This document shows, in pieces, positions 37,114 through 45,344 of a stretch of 64,000 bases of DNA (position 1 is its first letter; each line of letters opens with the position of its first letter). The position numbers and the translations under genes were made by a program. Where the stretch lies: assembly GCA_945862045.1 (NCBI GenBank), contig CAMAWR010000005.1, positions 1 to 64,000 of the forward strand, given 5' to 3'. The notes beneath the pieces are model-generated. The model did no database searches. It had not been told where the DNA came from and saw only the letters and a program-made list of their open reading frames with translations. The DNA comes from Bifidobacterium breve (GTDB lineage Bacteria; Actinomycetota; Acidimicrobiia; Acidimicrobiales; Ilumatobacteraceae).

Positions 37114-37931
37114 TCTCTTACACGGGTCTTTTCGATCTAGCTGGCAAAGTAGCTGTCGTAACCGGCGGCTCGGGCTTTCTTGGGAAACATTTCTGTCGCG
37201 GACTCGCTGAAGCTAATGCATCAGTTGTAATCGTGGACCTTAATGCAGCAGACGTCTCTGCAATTGTCGCTGAAATTAATCAGGAACATGCAGGTAAGGC
37301 CCTCGGTTTAGTTGCCGATATCACCCAACCAGCTGTTGTCCAAAAGATTGTTGCTGACGCAGTCGACCACTTTGGTGGAATCGACATTCTTCTCAACAAT
37401 GCCGCAGGCAAAGGCCAAGACCTAGACCTGTACTTCGCACCATTTGAGGAGTACACATTGCAACAATGGCGAGAGGTGATGGCCATCAATATTGATGCAA
37501 TGTTTTTAATGGCTCAGGCAGTTGGCCGCCAAATGTTGAAACAGAACCGCGGAGGATCGATAATTCAGACGTCATCGGCTTATGGAATCATGGGACCAGA
37601 CAACCGCATCTACGAGGACTCCTGGTATCTCGATCGCCAAATCAATACCCCTGCGGTCTACAGCACCTCCAAGGCTGCGGTTGTTGGGCTCACCAAGTTT
37701 CTTGCCACATACTGGGCAAAAAACAATATCCGAGTCAACGCTCTAGTGCCTGGCGGCACGGAAAGTGGACAAAATGAGATTTTTCAGCACCGCTATGGTG
37801 CCAGAATTCCACTTGGACGAATGGCCAACGCTCCAGAGATTGTCGGAGCAGTTTTGTACCTAGCTTCAGATGCGGCAAGTTATGTGACTGGGCATTGCTT
37901 GGTCGTCGACGGTGGTTTGAACGCTTGGTAA
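37110..37931 (+). CDS. Short-chain dehydrogenase/reductase
   Basis: Classical SDR of 273 residues with TGGSGFLG at 18-25, NNAAG near 96, catalytic Ser155/156 in IIQTSSAYG, and Tyr184-x-x-x-Lys188 in YSTSKAAVVG. The C-terminus YVTGHCLVVDGGLNAW is canonical. An insert before the active site (YEDSWYLDRQ) is shared with SDRs of nonulosonate clusters (PtmA type, from memory). The start is GTG at 37110, overlapping the previous stop. Confidence 0.88.
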   Translation: MISYTGLFDLAGKVAVVTGGSGFLGKHFCRGLAEANASVVIVDLNAADVSAIVAEINQEHAGKALGLVADITQPAVVQKIVADAVDHFGGIDILLNNAAGKGQDLDLYFAPFEEYTLQQWREVMAINIDAMFLMAQAVGRQMLKQNRGGSIIQTSSAYGIMGPDNRIYEDSWYLDRQINTPAVYSTSKAAVVGLTKFLATYWAKNNIRVNALVPGGTESGQNEIFQHRYGARIPLGRMANAPEIVGAVLYLASDAASYVTGHCLVVDGGLNAW

Positions 37932-39175
37932 AACGACTGATTCACCGCACACCCGACATGCCAGGAAGGCAAATCGAATTCGTCTGGCCACGAAAACGAT
38001 GCATCATTTTCATCGGCATCACAGGTGAATCGCTACTAAGAACATACATCGCCGAAGATGACATTGGCACTTATATTGGCCCACCGAAAAAAGTGAATAT
38101 ATGGATTCTTATTTTAACGATACTCTCTGGTCGATGGGGAGCACGCGGCTATTACCGGGCCTTTCTTCGGGTCACAAAGCCCAAGTTTGTGCTTACATTC
38201 GAAGATAATGCTTTGGAGTTTTACCTCACCAAGATGTTTTATCCAAGTTGCGTCACGGCCTGTATTCAAAATGGAAGACGTGATACCTACTCATCCACGC
38301 CAGAAACCAGCATCTGGAAATTAATTCGACAAGCTGTCACACCAGAGTTTGTCCCCGACGTCGTACTTTCACATGGCGAACCATGGTCGTCCTATTACGT
38401 TTCGGCGCTGGGAAGTGCCGCACGGGTGAAAGCAATCGGCAGTGTCCGTAACAACGCGATCAACCTCGTCACACGCCATGAACCACCACGAGTGCTCTTT
38501 ATTTCAAGTTTTCCAAACTTAGGGCCAGCCGGAAACTTGGCGGATTCAGCCGACAAAATCCTCGGCTATTGGCAAGCACAGACATTGACTTTTGGAAACT
38601 TCTACCGATCCGAAGGGCTCGTCGCTGCTTCAGCAGCAGAAACCGCGAGCACTTTGGGATTGGAGTTTTGTGTTCTTGGCAAACGCCCAGAATGGCAGCA
38701 AGGTGAAAGGAAATATTACGAGAACGTCCTCGGGGGCCAGCCTTGGGACTACCTACCAGCCGAGAGCAAATCTTCAACGTATGAGCGGGTTTTTACAAAC
38801 GACATCATCGTCAACATAGACAGCACGTTCGGTTACGAGATGTTCGCCCGTGGAATTCGTGTCGCATTCATCGGTTGTCGTATGCAAACCGCCGGTTTGC
38901 CGAAGATTCAAGACTGCGAGTTTGCGTACCCTTTCGTCACCGATCCAACGGGCCCCTTCTGGACCAACACCGATTCCCCCGCTGAAATCCGGCGTGTTAT
39001 CACCGCTGTTGCCTCGATGGCAATGAGCGAGTGGGACGTCGCTACTCGCACTCTGCGGGCGGCCGTCATGCCGTTCGATGCAGGTAACCACGAATTGTGT
39101 TCCGTACTGACAGAACTCGGCATGAAGACACACGGTCCTCGTACCTGGTCTGCTGAACCAACTTCTCAAAACTGA
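37925..39175 (+). CDS. Surface-polysaccharide transferase-like protein
   Basis: About 416 residues, no signal peptide. The middle has VLTFEDNALEFYL, ACIQNGRRDTYSS and PDVVLSHGEPW, and the C-terminal part has NDIIVNIDSTFGYEMFARGIRVAFIG, a pattern of GT-B-like 'surface carbohydrate biosynthesis' proteins. That family has no proven activity that I know of. The start is uncertain: TTG at 37925 overlaps the SDR stop, and an ATG at 37958 is possible. It ends the nonulosonate block; a 40-base gap precedes rfbF. Confidence 0.65.
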   Translation: MVKRLIHRTPDMPGRQIEFVWPRKRCIIFIGITGESLLRTYIAEDDIGTYIGPPKKVNIWILILTILSGRWGARGYYRAFLRVTKPKFVLTFEDNALEFYLTKMFYPSCVTACIQNGRRDTYSSTPETSIWKLIRQAVTPEFVPDVVLSHGEPWSSYYVSALGSAARVKAIGSVRNNAINLVTRHEPPRVLFISSFPNLGPAGNLADSADKILGYWQAQTLTFGNFYRSEGLVAASAAETASTLGLEFCVLGKRPEWQQGERKYYENVLGGQPWDYLPAESKSSTYERVFTNDIIVNIDSTFGYEMFARGIRVAFIGCRMQTAGLPKIQDCEFAYPFVTDPTGPFWTNTDSPAEIRRVITAVASMAMSEWDVATRTLRAAVMPFDAGNHELCSVLTELGMKTHGPRTWSAEPTSQN

Positions 39176-39215
39176 AGAAGCAATAGACTGAAATTATCCG
39201 TCATTACGGAAATCT

Positions 39216-39983
39216 ATGAGTTCTCCTTCCAACTCTTCCCCTGTGGTCATCCTCTGTGGTGGTAAGGGAACCCGGATTCGCGGAGTCGACGACACGGTTC
39301 CAAAACCCATGATTCCGGTCGGTTCTCAGCCAATCCTCGTTCACATTATGGAGCATTACGCCCACTTCGGCTTCCACAACTTCGTGCTATGCCTCGGCTA
39401 TCTCGGTGAGGTCATTCGGGCACATTTCGGTGGGGCAGAAACATCCAAGACCGAACAGGTGCAATTCCTACTTCCCGGCAACATAGCAATCAACATTTCC
39501 CTCGTTGATACTGGTCAAAACACGATGACTGGTGGTCGCGTTCACAGAATTCGAGAACTTGTTGGCAATGATGATTTTCTACTTACATATGGTGATGGGG
39601 TTTCTGATGTGCCCATCGACGATGTCATGAAATTTCATCAAACTCACAATGCAGCTATGACGCTCACAGCCGTGCGCCCGCCAAGCCGTTTTGGTGAAGT
39701 GGCGGTTGACAGTACGGGTTACGCAACTTCATTCAACGAAAAACCCCAGGCCTCAGCTGGTCTCATCTCGGGTGGCTACTTCGTTTGTCGACCGACACTG
39801 TTCAAATATCTATCCGATCGGGTTGACCTCGTTCTTGAAGCAGAGCCGATGCGACAGATGGCGCACGAGCGACAACTCGCAGCCTTCACCCATGAGGGCT
39901 TTTGGCAGTGCATGGACACGTATCGAGACTGGGAATTGCTCAACGATCTTGCACAGAGGAACCAGGCGCCATGGCGTCACTAG
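39216..39983 (+). CDS. rfbF: Glucose-1-phosphate cytidylyltransferase
   Basis: Makes CDP-glucose from glucose-1-phosphate and CTP, the entry to CDP-linked 6-deoxyhexoses. It has VILCGGKGTRIRGVDD, KPMIPVGSQPILVHIMEHYA, FVLCLGYLGEVI, and LLTYGDGVSDV with GFWQCMDTYRD near the end, all RfbF signatures that separate it from RmlA and GalU. Length 255 is typical. It overlaps the next gene by 13 bases. Confidence 0.94.
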   Translation: MSSPSNSSPVVILCGGKGTRIRGVDDTVPKPMIPVGSQPILVHIMEHYAHFGFHNFVLCLGYLGEVIRAHFGGAETSKTEQVQFLLPGNIAINISLVDTGQNTMTGGRVHRIRELVGNDDFLLTYGDGVSDVPIDDVMKFHQTHNAAMTLTAVRPPSRFGEVAVDSTGYATSFNEKPQASAGLISGGYFVCRPTLFKYLSDRVDLVLEAEPMRQMAHERQLAAFTHEGFWQCMDTYRDWELLNDLAQRNQAPWRH

Positions 39984-41044
39984 CGAAAGACCTCGCCACG
40001 CTGCAGGGCCGCCGTGTTCTTATCACTGGACACACCGGCTTCAAAGGGTCTTGGCTTGCGTATTTGCTGGCGCAGGCTGGCGCAGAAGTCATCGGCATTG
40101 CCTTGCCGCCAGTATCTGGGCCATCCCATTACTCACTCCTGCAGCTTGACCAGCATGTCAACAGTCGCTTCTGTGATATTCGTGACCTTGCAGCGCTACA
40201 GAAAGAGTTCGCAGCTGCACAGCCTGACGTGGTGTTTCATTTGGCAGCGCAGGCTTTTGTCCGCAAGTCGTATCTAGACCCACACACCACGTTCTCCACC
40301 AACGTGCTCGGGTCGGCAAACGTTCTTGAGTGCGTTCGTAGCTGTAGTTCGGTGACGACGCTCGTGCTCGTCACCTCGGACAAGTGCTACAAAAACAAAG
40401 AACAACAGCATGGATACGTCGAAACTGATGAACTTGGTGGCATCGACCCGTACAGCGTTTCAAAGGCGGCAGCTGAGCTCGTGTTCTCTGGTTACTGTGT
40501 TGCAACCTTTCAGTCACCGAATTCAGCACGTGTCGCCAGTGCTCGTGCCGGCAACGTCATCGGTGGTGGTGACTGGTCACCTGACCGTTTGATTCCCGAC
40601 TGTGTTCGGGCATTGGAAAACCACTCCCCGATTGAAATTCGACACCCACATGCCACACGACCCTGGCAACACGTTCTTGAACCGTTGTCGGGCTATGTCC
40701 GTCTCGCCGTCGCACTAAAAGACGGCACGGCACCGACGGGAAGTTCATGGAACTTCGGGCCACCAGAAAATGCTGTGCACGAAGTACATGAAGTCGCCGG
40801 AGTGGTCGCATCACAATGGGGATCTGCCGATGCAGTTCGAATCGTTTCCGATCCAGCTGCCATGCACGAGTCACAACTACTACAGCTCAACAGTGCTAAG
40901 TCAAACGACATATTGCAATGGAACATCCGCTGGGGATTTGACGACACCATGAAGCGCACAGTCGGCTGGTACCGCAGATTGCACGACGGGGCCCGCGCTG
41001 TCGACTTGACCGCCGCAGATGTAAAGGCCTACTTGACCACATGA
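39971..41044 (+). CDS. rfbG: CDP-glucose 4,6-dehydratase
   Basis: NAD-dependent extended SDR converting CDP-glucose to CDP-4-keto-6-deoxyglucose. ITGHTGFKGSWLAYLL is the NAD-binding loop, HLAAQAFVRKSY and TSDKCYKNKEQ are dehydratase motifs, and Tyr159-x-x-x-Lys163 in DPYSVSKAAAE is the catalytic pair. GNVIGGGDWSPDRLIPD and HPHATRPWQHVLEPL are RfbG-specific. Starting at the ATG at 39971 gives 357 residues. Overlaps the cupin gene by ATGA. Confidence 0.95.
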   Translation: MASLAKDLATLQGRRVLITGHTGFKGSWLAYLLAQAGAEVIGIALPPVSGPSHYSLLQLDQHVNSRFCDIRDLAALQKEFAAAQPDVVFHLAAQAFVRKSYLDPHTTFSTNVLGSANVLECVRSCSSVTTLVLVTSDKCYKNKEQQHGYVETDELGGIDPYSVSKAAAELVFSGYCVATFQSPNSARVASARAGNVIGGGDWSPDRLIPDCVRALENHSPIEIRHPHATRPWQHVLEPLSGYVRLAVALKDGTAPTGSSWNFGPPENAVHEVHEVAGVVASQWGSADAVRIVSDPAAMHESQLLQLNSAKSNDILQWNIRWGFDDTMKRTVGWYRRLHDGARAVDLTAADVKAYLTT

Positions 41045-41481
41045 TTCACGATGTGCAACTCACACCGCTGCAGATAATCACCGATGAGCGTGGTGCCGTA
41101 TTGCACATGTTGAAGAATACTGACCCGAGTTTTGCCGGCTTTGGCGAAATCTACTTTTCTCAAATCGGCAACGGTCAGAAAAAAGCTTGGCGGCTGCATC
41201 TGCAATCGACCTCACAGATCGCCGTACCACGTGGCTGCGTGCGAATCATTATGTGTGATCAACGGAGTGGAAATACGAGTTACAACTCGATTCAGGAAGT
41301 TGAGCTTGGTGATATGAACTATCAATTGTTGACGATTCCACCCGGTATCTGGTTCGCCTTGCAATGCATCGGTACGACTGACGCATTGATTGCAAACTGT
41401 TCAAACATGGTGCATGATCCAACGGCGGTAGAGCGTCGCACTATCGAAAATTCGCCGATTCCCTATGTTTGGCGAGACTGA
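41041..41481 (+). CDS. RmlC-like sugar 3,5-epimerase (cupin)
   Basis: 146-residue cupin similar to the dTDP-4-keto-6-deoxyhexose 3,5-epimerase family. LQIITDERGAVLHML, GEIYFSQIGNGQKKAWRLHL, a barrel, LTIPPGIWFALQCIG and a C-terminal ENSPIPYVWRD match RmlC-related proteins. Because it follows rfbF-rfbG it presumably works on the CDP-4-keto-6-deoxy sugar rather than a dTDP sugar, which is inference. Conserved catalytic His is near the WRLHL segment. Confidence 0.8.
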   Translation: MIHDVQLTPLQIITDERGAVLHMLKNTDPSFAGFGEIYFSQIGNGQKKAWRLHLQSTSQIAVPRGCVRIIMCDQRSGNTSYNSIQEVELGDMNYQLLTIPPGIWFALQCIGTTDALIANCSNMVHDPTAVERRTIENSPIPYVWRD

Positions 41482-42429
41482 GTGGCGACACAACAGCCGA
41501 TCCTTGTCACTGGTGCTGCCGGCCATGTGGGCGGGCGACTTTTCCACCAGCTCGTCACCGCCGGTCTTCAGGTGGTGCGGCCTTCTTTTCGGCACCCGCT
41601 GACACTTCCCGGATGGGCGGCAGGAATAACGCCGGTCGTTGGCGACTTGCGTGACGATCACATTCGTTTGTCGGCGCTGAAGGGCGCTGCAACCGTGGTA
41701 CATCTCGCCACTCGCGGTTTTTCCGCCATACAACAACCGACCTCAGAAGGTTTGCAAGAAGAGCTGATTACAACTTCTGCACTCGCGAGAGATGCTGCAC
41801 AACATAATGTGCGGAGGTTCATTTTTATCTCGTCAATTCACGTATTCGGTGATGCACTTGCTGGAACGGTGAATGACGCCACCATCCCGTTACCAACGAG
41901 TGATTATGCTCGCTCACGATTGGCAATCGAAGAAGAACTCACCAGTATTGGTGCTAATACCGCCATGCAAGTTGTCATTCTTCGCCTGACGAACACTTTT
42001 GGTGTCCCCACCTTTGCTCGTCACGCACTCTGGGACTTGCTCATTCATGACCTTTGTCGTCAGGCTGCCACCACAGACCGCCTCGTTCTAAGCACCAACG
42101 GAACGGGTTACCGAAACATGGTTTCGTTATCCGATGCCGTCAACGCAATCGCAGAGGTGGTTACTCGTGAAGTACCTGCCGGCACATATCTTCTCGCAGG
42201 CCCAACCACGTATCGGCTGCGTGAGATCGCCGAAGTCGTCAAGACTCAAACGCAGCAGGTTCTGCGAAAGTCTCCTACCGTGGAAGTGAACGTCATGGAT
42301 ACGTCTCAACACCATCGCTTCGCGCTTCAATCAAACGGTTTGTTGCAGCAACGTATCGCAATTGGTGGCGACATCGCTCCTGAGATAGCTCAACTTCTTC
42401 GCTACGCACACGACAAATTCGGGCACTGA
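41482..42429 (+). CDS. NAD-dependent epimerase/dehydratase-family protein
   Basis: Extended SDR of 315 residues. ILVTGAAGHVGGRLF is the Rossmann loop, HLATRGFS and FIFISSIHVFGD follow, and the catalytic segment is SDYARSRLAIEEE, where the usual YxxxK reads Y142-x-x-x-R146. The rest (GYRNMVSLSDAVNAI, LAGPTTYRLREIAEV) fits nucleotide-sugar epimerases and reductases. It may be the 4-ketoreductase or epimerase finishing the CDP-deoxyhexose, although the Lys-to-Arg change makes activity uncertain. GTG start directly abuts the previous stop. Confidence 0.85.
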   Translation: MATQQPILVTGAAGHVGGRLFHQLVTAGLQVVRPSFRHPLTLPGWAAGITPVVGDLRDDHIRLSALKGAATVVHLATRGFSAIQQPTSEGLQEELITTSALARDAAQHNVRRFIFISSIHVFGDALAGTVNDATIPLPTSDYARSRLAIEEELTSIGANTAMQVVILRLTNTFGVPTFARHALWDLLIHDLCRQAATTDRLVLSTNGTGYRNMVSLSDAVNAIAEVVTREVPAGTYLLAGPTTYRLREIAEVVKTQTQQVLRKSPTVEVNVMDTSQHHRFALQSNGLLQQRIAIGGDIAPEIAQLLRYAHDKFGH

Positions 42430-42434
42430 GCACC

Positions 42435-43337
42435 GTGTCAACAGCATCACCAGTCGTCACCGTCGTCATCCCGACATATAACCAAGCCGATTTTCTGCGT
42501 GAGGCACTCGACTCGGTAGCCAAGCAAGACATTCAAGAATGGGAGGCAGTGGTGGTGAACAATGCTTCGTCGGACCACACCAAGGAAGTCATTTCCAGTT
42601 TTGGTGATCCGCGAATTCGAGTTATAGATTTCAAAAATCACGGTGTGATTGCTGCGTCTCGCAACTTGGCACTCATGCAGGCAACATCGCCCTTCGTTGC
42701 ATTCCTGGATTCAGATGACTGGTGGCATCCAACCAAGCTGAGCCGCTGTGTGGCGACCCTGCAAGGTGGCAGCGATATTGTCTGTCACTCCGAAGAGTGG
42801 CGCAGTGCAAAACGGTCCCGAATCGTACATTATGGGCCCGAACAACGCACTGAATACCAAGAGCTTCTTCTCGGCGGCAACTGTGTTTCAACTTCTGCAG
42901 TCGTGGGTCGCACGAAAGTCTTTCAAGAGCTTGGTGGTTTTTCTACTGATCCCCGATTTGTTACCGCTGAGGACTACGAGTTTTGGTTGCGGCTCGCCAG
43001 AGAGCGTGCCCACTTCGTATTCGTGAAGGAAGTACTCGGCGTGTTTCGTATCCATTCGCTCAGTGCCAGTTCATCGGTCGAACGTAATAGTGCCGCCGAA
43101 ATGGCCGTCGTTGCCCACCACTTGGCGTCAGCCTCTTTCGCTTCCCCCCGACTGATGCGACGCCGACTTGCCCTTTCTCACTACAGCACCGCCCGTTCGT
43201 TTCATGCTGCCGGTAACTTTCGGCAAGCATTATCCAGCTTTTGGCTGAGTGTTCGAAGGTCTCCATGGTCTCTCCGCACCTACGCTGGATTCGGGTTGTC
43301 CGTGCTCGGTGCTCTACGGGCATCGGTCACCAGATAA
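42435..43337 (+). CDS. Family 2 glycosyltransferase
   Basis: GT-A fold of 300 residues: VVIPTYNQADFLREALDSV, VVVNNASSDHTKEV, AFLDSDDWWHP (DxD), and FVTAEDYEFWLRLA (ED-x-E/D). The C-terminal tail is basic with GLSVLGALRASV, possibly a membrane-associated amphipathic helix. It follows the CDP-sugar module by 5 bases, so it may add that 6-deoxyhexose. Confidence 0.92.
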   Translation: MSTASPVVTVVIPTYNQADFLREALDSVAKQDIQEWEAVVVNNASSDHTKEVISSFGDPRIRVIDFKNHGVIAASRNLALMQATSPFVAFLDSDDWWHPTKLSRCVATLQGGSDIVCHSEEWRSAKRSRIVHYGPEQRTEYQELLLGGNCVSTSAVVGRTKVFQELGGFSTDPRFVTAEDYEFWLRLARERAHFVFVKEVLGVFRIHSLSASSSVERNSAAEMAVVAHHLASASFASPRLMRRRLALSHYSTARSFHAAGNFRQALSSFWLSVRRSPWSLRTYAGFGLSVLGALRASVTR

Positions 43338-43346
43338 ATCCTGATC

Positions 43347-44324
43347 ATGACTCATCGTCTCTTCTACGCATACGCACGCCACGCTTTTGTGGCGGCACTG
43401 CGAATGGCGCGGGTCACCACGGGCTCCACCGTGCTCCTCCCTCACTTCATTTGTCGTGACGTCTTGGCATCCATCGCAGCAGTGGGTGCCACGCCGATGT
43501 TCTACGACATTGACGATGACCTACAGGTTTCACAGAACACCATGTTGCCCGCAGCCACAGCGATGCTGGCCGTGAACTATTTCGGTTTCCCTGCCGACCT
43601 TGCACGCCTACGTCGGCAACTGTCTGACTCTGCAACGATGATCATCGAAGACAATGCCCATGGTTGGTTGAGTGCCGACGAGCATGGTGTACCCCTTGGA
43701 ACGCGCACCGCATTGGGCATCACCAGCTTTCGAAAGACAATTCGCTCAATTGATGGTGCTTTCCTTGACTGGAACAGTGACCAACTTTCTTCAGAAATTG
43801 CATCGCCAATCGCTCTTTCTACGCGCACCGAGTCTTTGCCGTTGTCGTATCGGGTGCGGACTCTCGTTTCGTCCATTGATCAGCGATTATCGCTCCAACT
43901 TATGGGTATTGCCCGCACCAATGTGCGAAGGCTCAGACGTCTGACTGGTGCAGCATCGATTGATGAACGCGCCCAAGAAGAGTGGCAGCTTCCAGAGCAC
44001 GAGGCAGTTCATCAGTCGTCCCTCGAGCGATTTCAACGCACAGACCTATTGGCTGAGGTGGTCCGGCGTCGAAACACATTCGAAACCTGTCAAACGCTTG
44101 CTCAACGTTTCAATATTCAGACACCAACTACGCAGCTTGCTCCACATGTCAGCCCGCAAGGATTCCCGTTTTTTGCTGGGTCCGGGGAGACCGATGCGTT
44201 TCGTGCTGCCATCACCCAGAGCAAGCTCGGCGAAGTAGTCGGTTGGCCAAGTTTGCCAAGTGCCACCATGCTTGGCATCTCCTCCAAACTTCGAACCATT
44301 CAGTTGGTTAACTTTCTCCGATGA
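43347..44324 (+). CDS. Divergent DegT-like PLP-fold protein
   Basis: 325 residues that align by eye with the DegT/DnrJ/EryC1 aminotransferase fold: TVLLPHFICRDVLASIAAVG, PMFYDIDDDLQ, AVNYFGFPADL, MIIEDNAHGWL (PLP-Asp), and GITSFRKTIRSIDGAFL where a lysine sits at the Schiff-base position. The usual SGT motif is missing and the protein is short. It may be an active aminotransferase of an unusual clade or a catalytically inactive relative. Overlaps the FemAB-like gene by ATGA, which suggests joint function. Confidence 0.7.
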   Translation: MTHRLFYAYARHAFVAALRMARVTTGSTVLLPHFICRDVLASIAAVGATPMFYDIDDDLQVSQNTMLPAATAMLAVNYFGFPADLARLRRQLSDSATMIIEDNAHGWLSADEHGVPLGTRTALGITSFRKTIRSIDGAFLDWNSDQLSSEIASPIALSTRTESLPLSYRVRTLVSSIDQRLSLQLMGIARTNVRRLRRLTGAASIDERAQEEWQLPEHEAVHQSSLERFQRTDLLAEVVRRRNTFETCQTLAQRFNIQTPTTQLAPHVSPQGFPFFAGSGETDAFRAAITQSKLGEVVGWPSLPSATMLGISSKLRTIQLVNFLR

Positions 44325-45304
44325 CCTGGCAACAATTTTCTGGTGGGGACTCTCAATGGGATGATTTGGTGACCGATCTGGGAAGTTCATCGCCCTACCA
44401 AACCTCGGCGTGGGCAAACTTTCGACGGTCAAGCGGTTGGAATCATCTGCGTTTTGTAACCAACGGAAATCGCACGGCAATACAGCTTCTTTGCAAACGG
44501 ATTGTGACGGCGAACATCGTTTGGGCGCCTGGTGGCCCAGTTGGAACAGCGACTGATCGCGAGCTTTCTGAACTGCCGACCGTCATTGCAGAGTATTCCC
44601 GCTCAGCCGTGCAATATCTACGAATTTCTGATTTTCGTACTGCTGAGCCGCAACGACACCAGCAGTACATTGCAGCGGGTTGGCGGCAACCTCGTTCCAA
44701 AATGTCGACCGCACAAACTCTCGTTCGTCAGCTCGGCGATGCACCCACTCTCCATACCTTGTACTCAAAAAATTGGTCACGCAACTTGCGTCGCGGCGAG
44801 GAGCGTGGGATTATCGCCGATGTCTGGCAGTCAGCAGATAGCGCAGAGATTGCGCGGCTACATCAGAGTGTGGTGGAGACTAAAGGTTTAGCGACAAGTG
44901 ACTGGCGCACGCAAACGGACGAGATTTCTCGACTCATAGCCTGTTTCGGACATCAGCTCGTGCTGGTAAAAGCGACGGATGCCGCAGGCACATTGCTTGC
45001 AGTACGTGGGGCAGTCATCATCGGTTCGGTTGGTTTTGATTTCTTGGCAGCCACCACTACTGCGGGCCGCAAGCTGTATGCATCGAATGTCGCACTACAT
45101 CATTTGCTAAACGTTCTCGCTGCACGAGGGATACATTCGTACGACTTTGGTGGGGTCGACCCGCAAGATAATAAAGGTGTGTATGACTTCAAGCATGGTG
45201 CGGGTGGCAGCGACCTCATTTATGTCGGTGAGTTTGAAATTGTCAAACCTCCAATCCTTCGGCCAATCATCAGTACAATCATTGCATCACGATTACCGAA
45301 GTAA
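44321..45304 (+). CDS. FemAB/GNAT-fold peptidoglycan-bridge-like protein
   Basis: 327 residues with the split-GNAT pattern of Fem proteins: PYQTSAWANFRRSSGW, LLCKRIVTANIVWAPGGPVG, WSRNLRRGEERGI, and the last NVALHHLLNVLAARGIHSYDFGG plus DPQDNKGVYDFKHG, which is a strong FemX-type signature. Fem enzymes use aminoacyl-tRNA to add amino acids to peptidoglycan or other acceptors; here it may aminoacylate a glycan, inference only. Coupled to the DegT-like gene. Confidence 0.85.
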   Translation: MTWQQFSGGDSQWDDLVTDLGSSSPYQTSAWANFRRSSGWNHLRFVTNGNRTAIQLLCKRIVTANIVWAPGGPVGTATDRELSELPTVIAEYSRSAVQYLRISDFRTAEPQRHQQYIAAGWRQPRSKMSTAQTLVRQLGDAPTLHTLYSKNWSRNLRRGEERGIIADVWQSADSAEIARLHQSVVETKGLATSDWRTQTDEISRLIACFGHQLVLVKATDAAGTLLAVRGAVIIGSVGFDFLAATTTAGRKLYASNVALHHLLNVLAARGIHSYDFGGVDPQDNKGVYDFKHGAGGSDLIYVGEFEIVKPPILRPIISTIIASRLPK

Positions 45305-45344
45305 CTCTCACTTCGCATTCACGCCAAACTTGTAAGTTGGCAAT

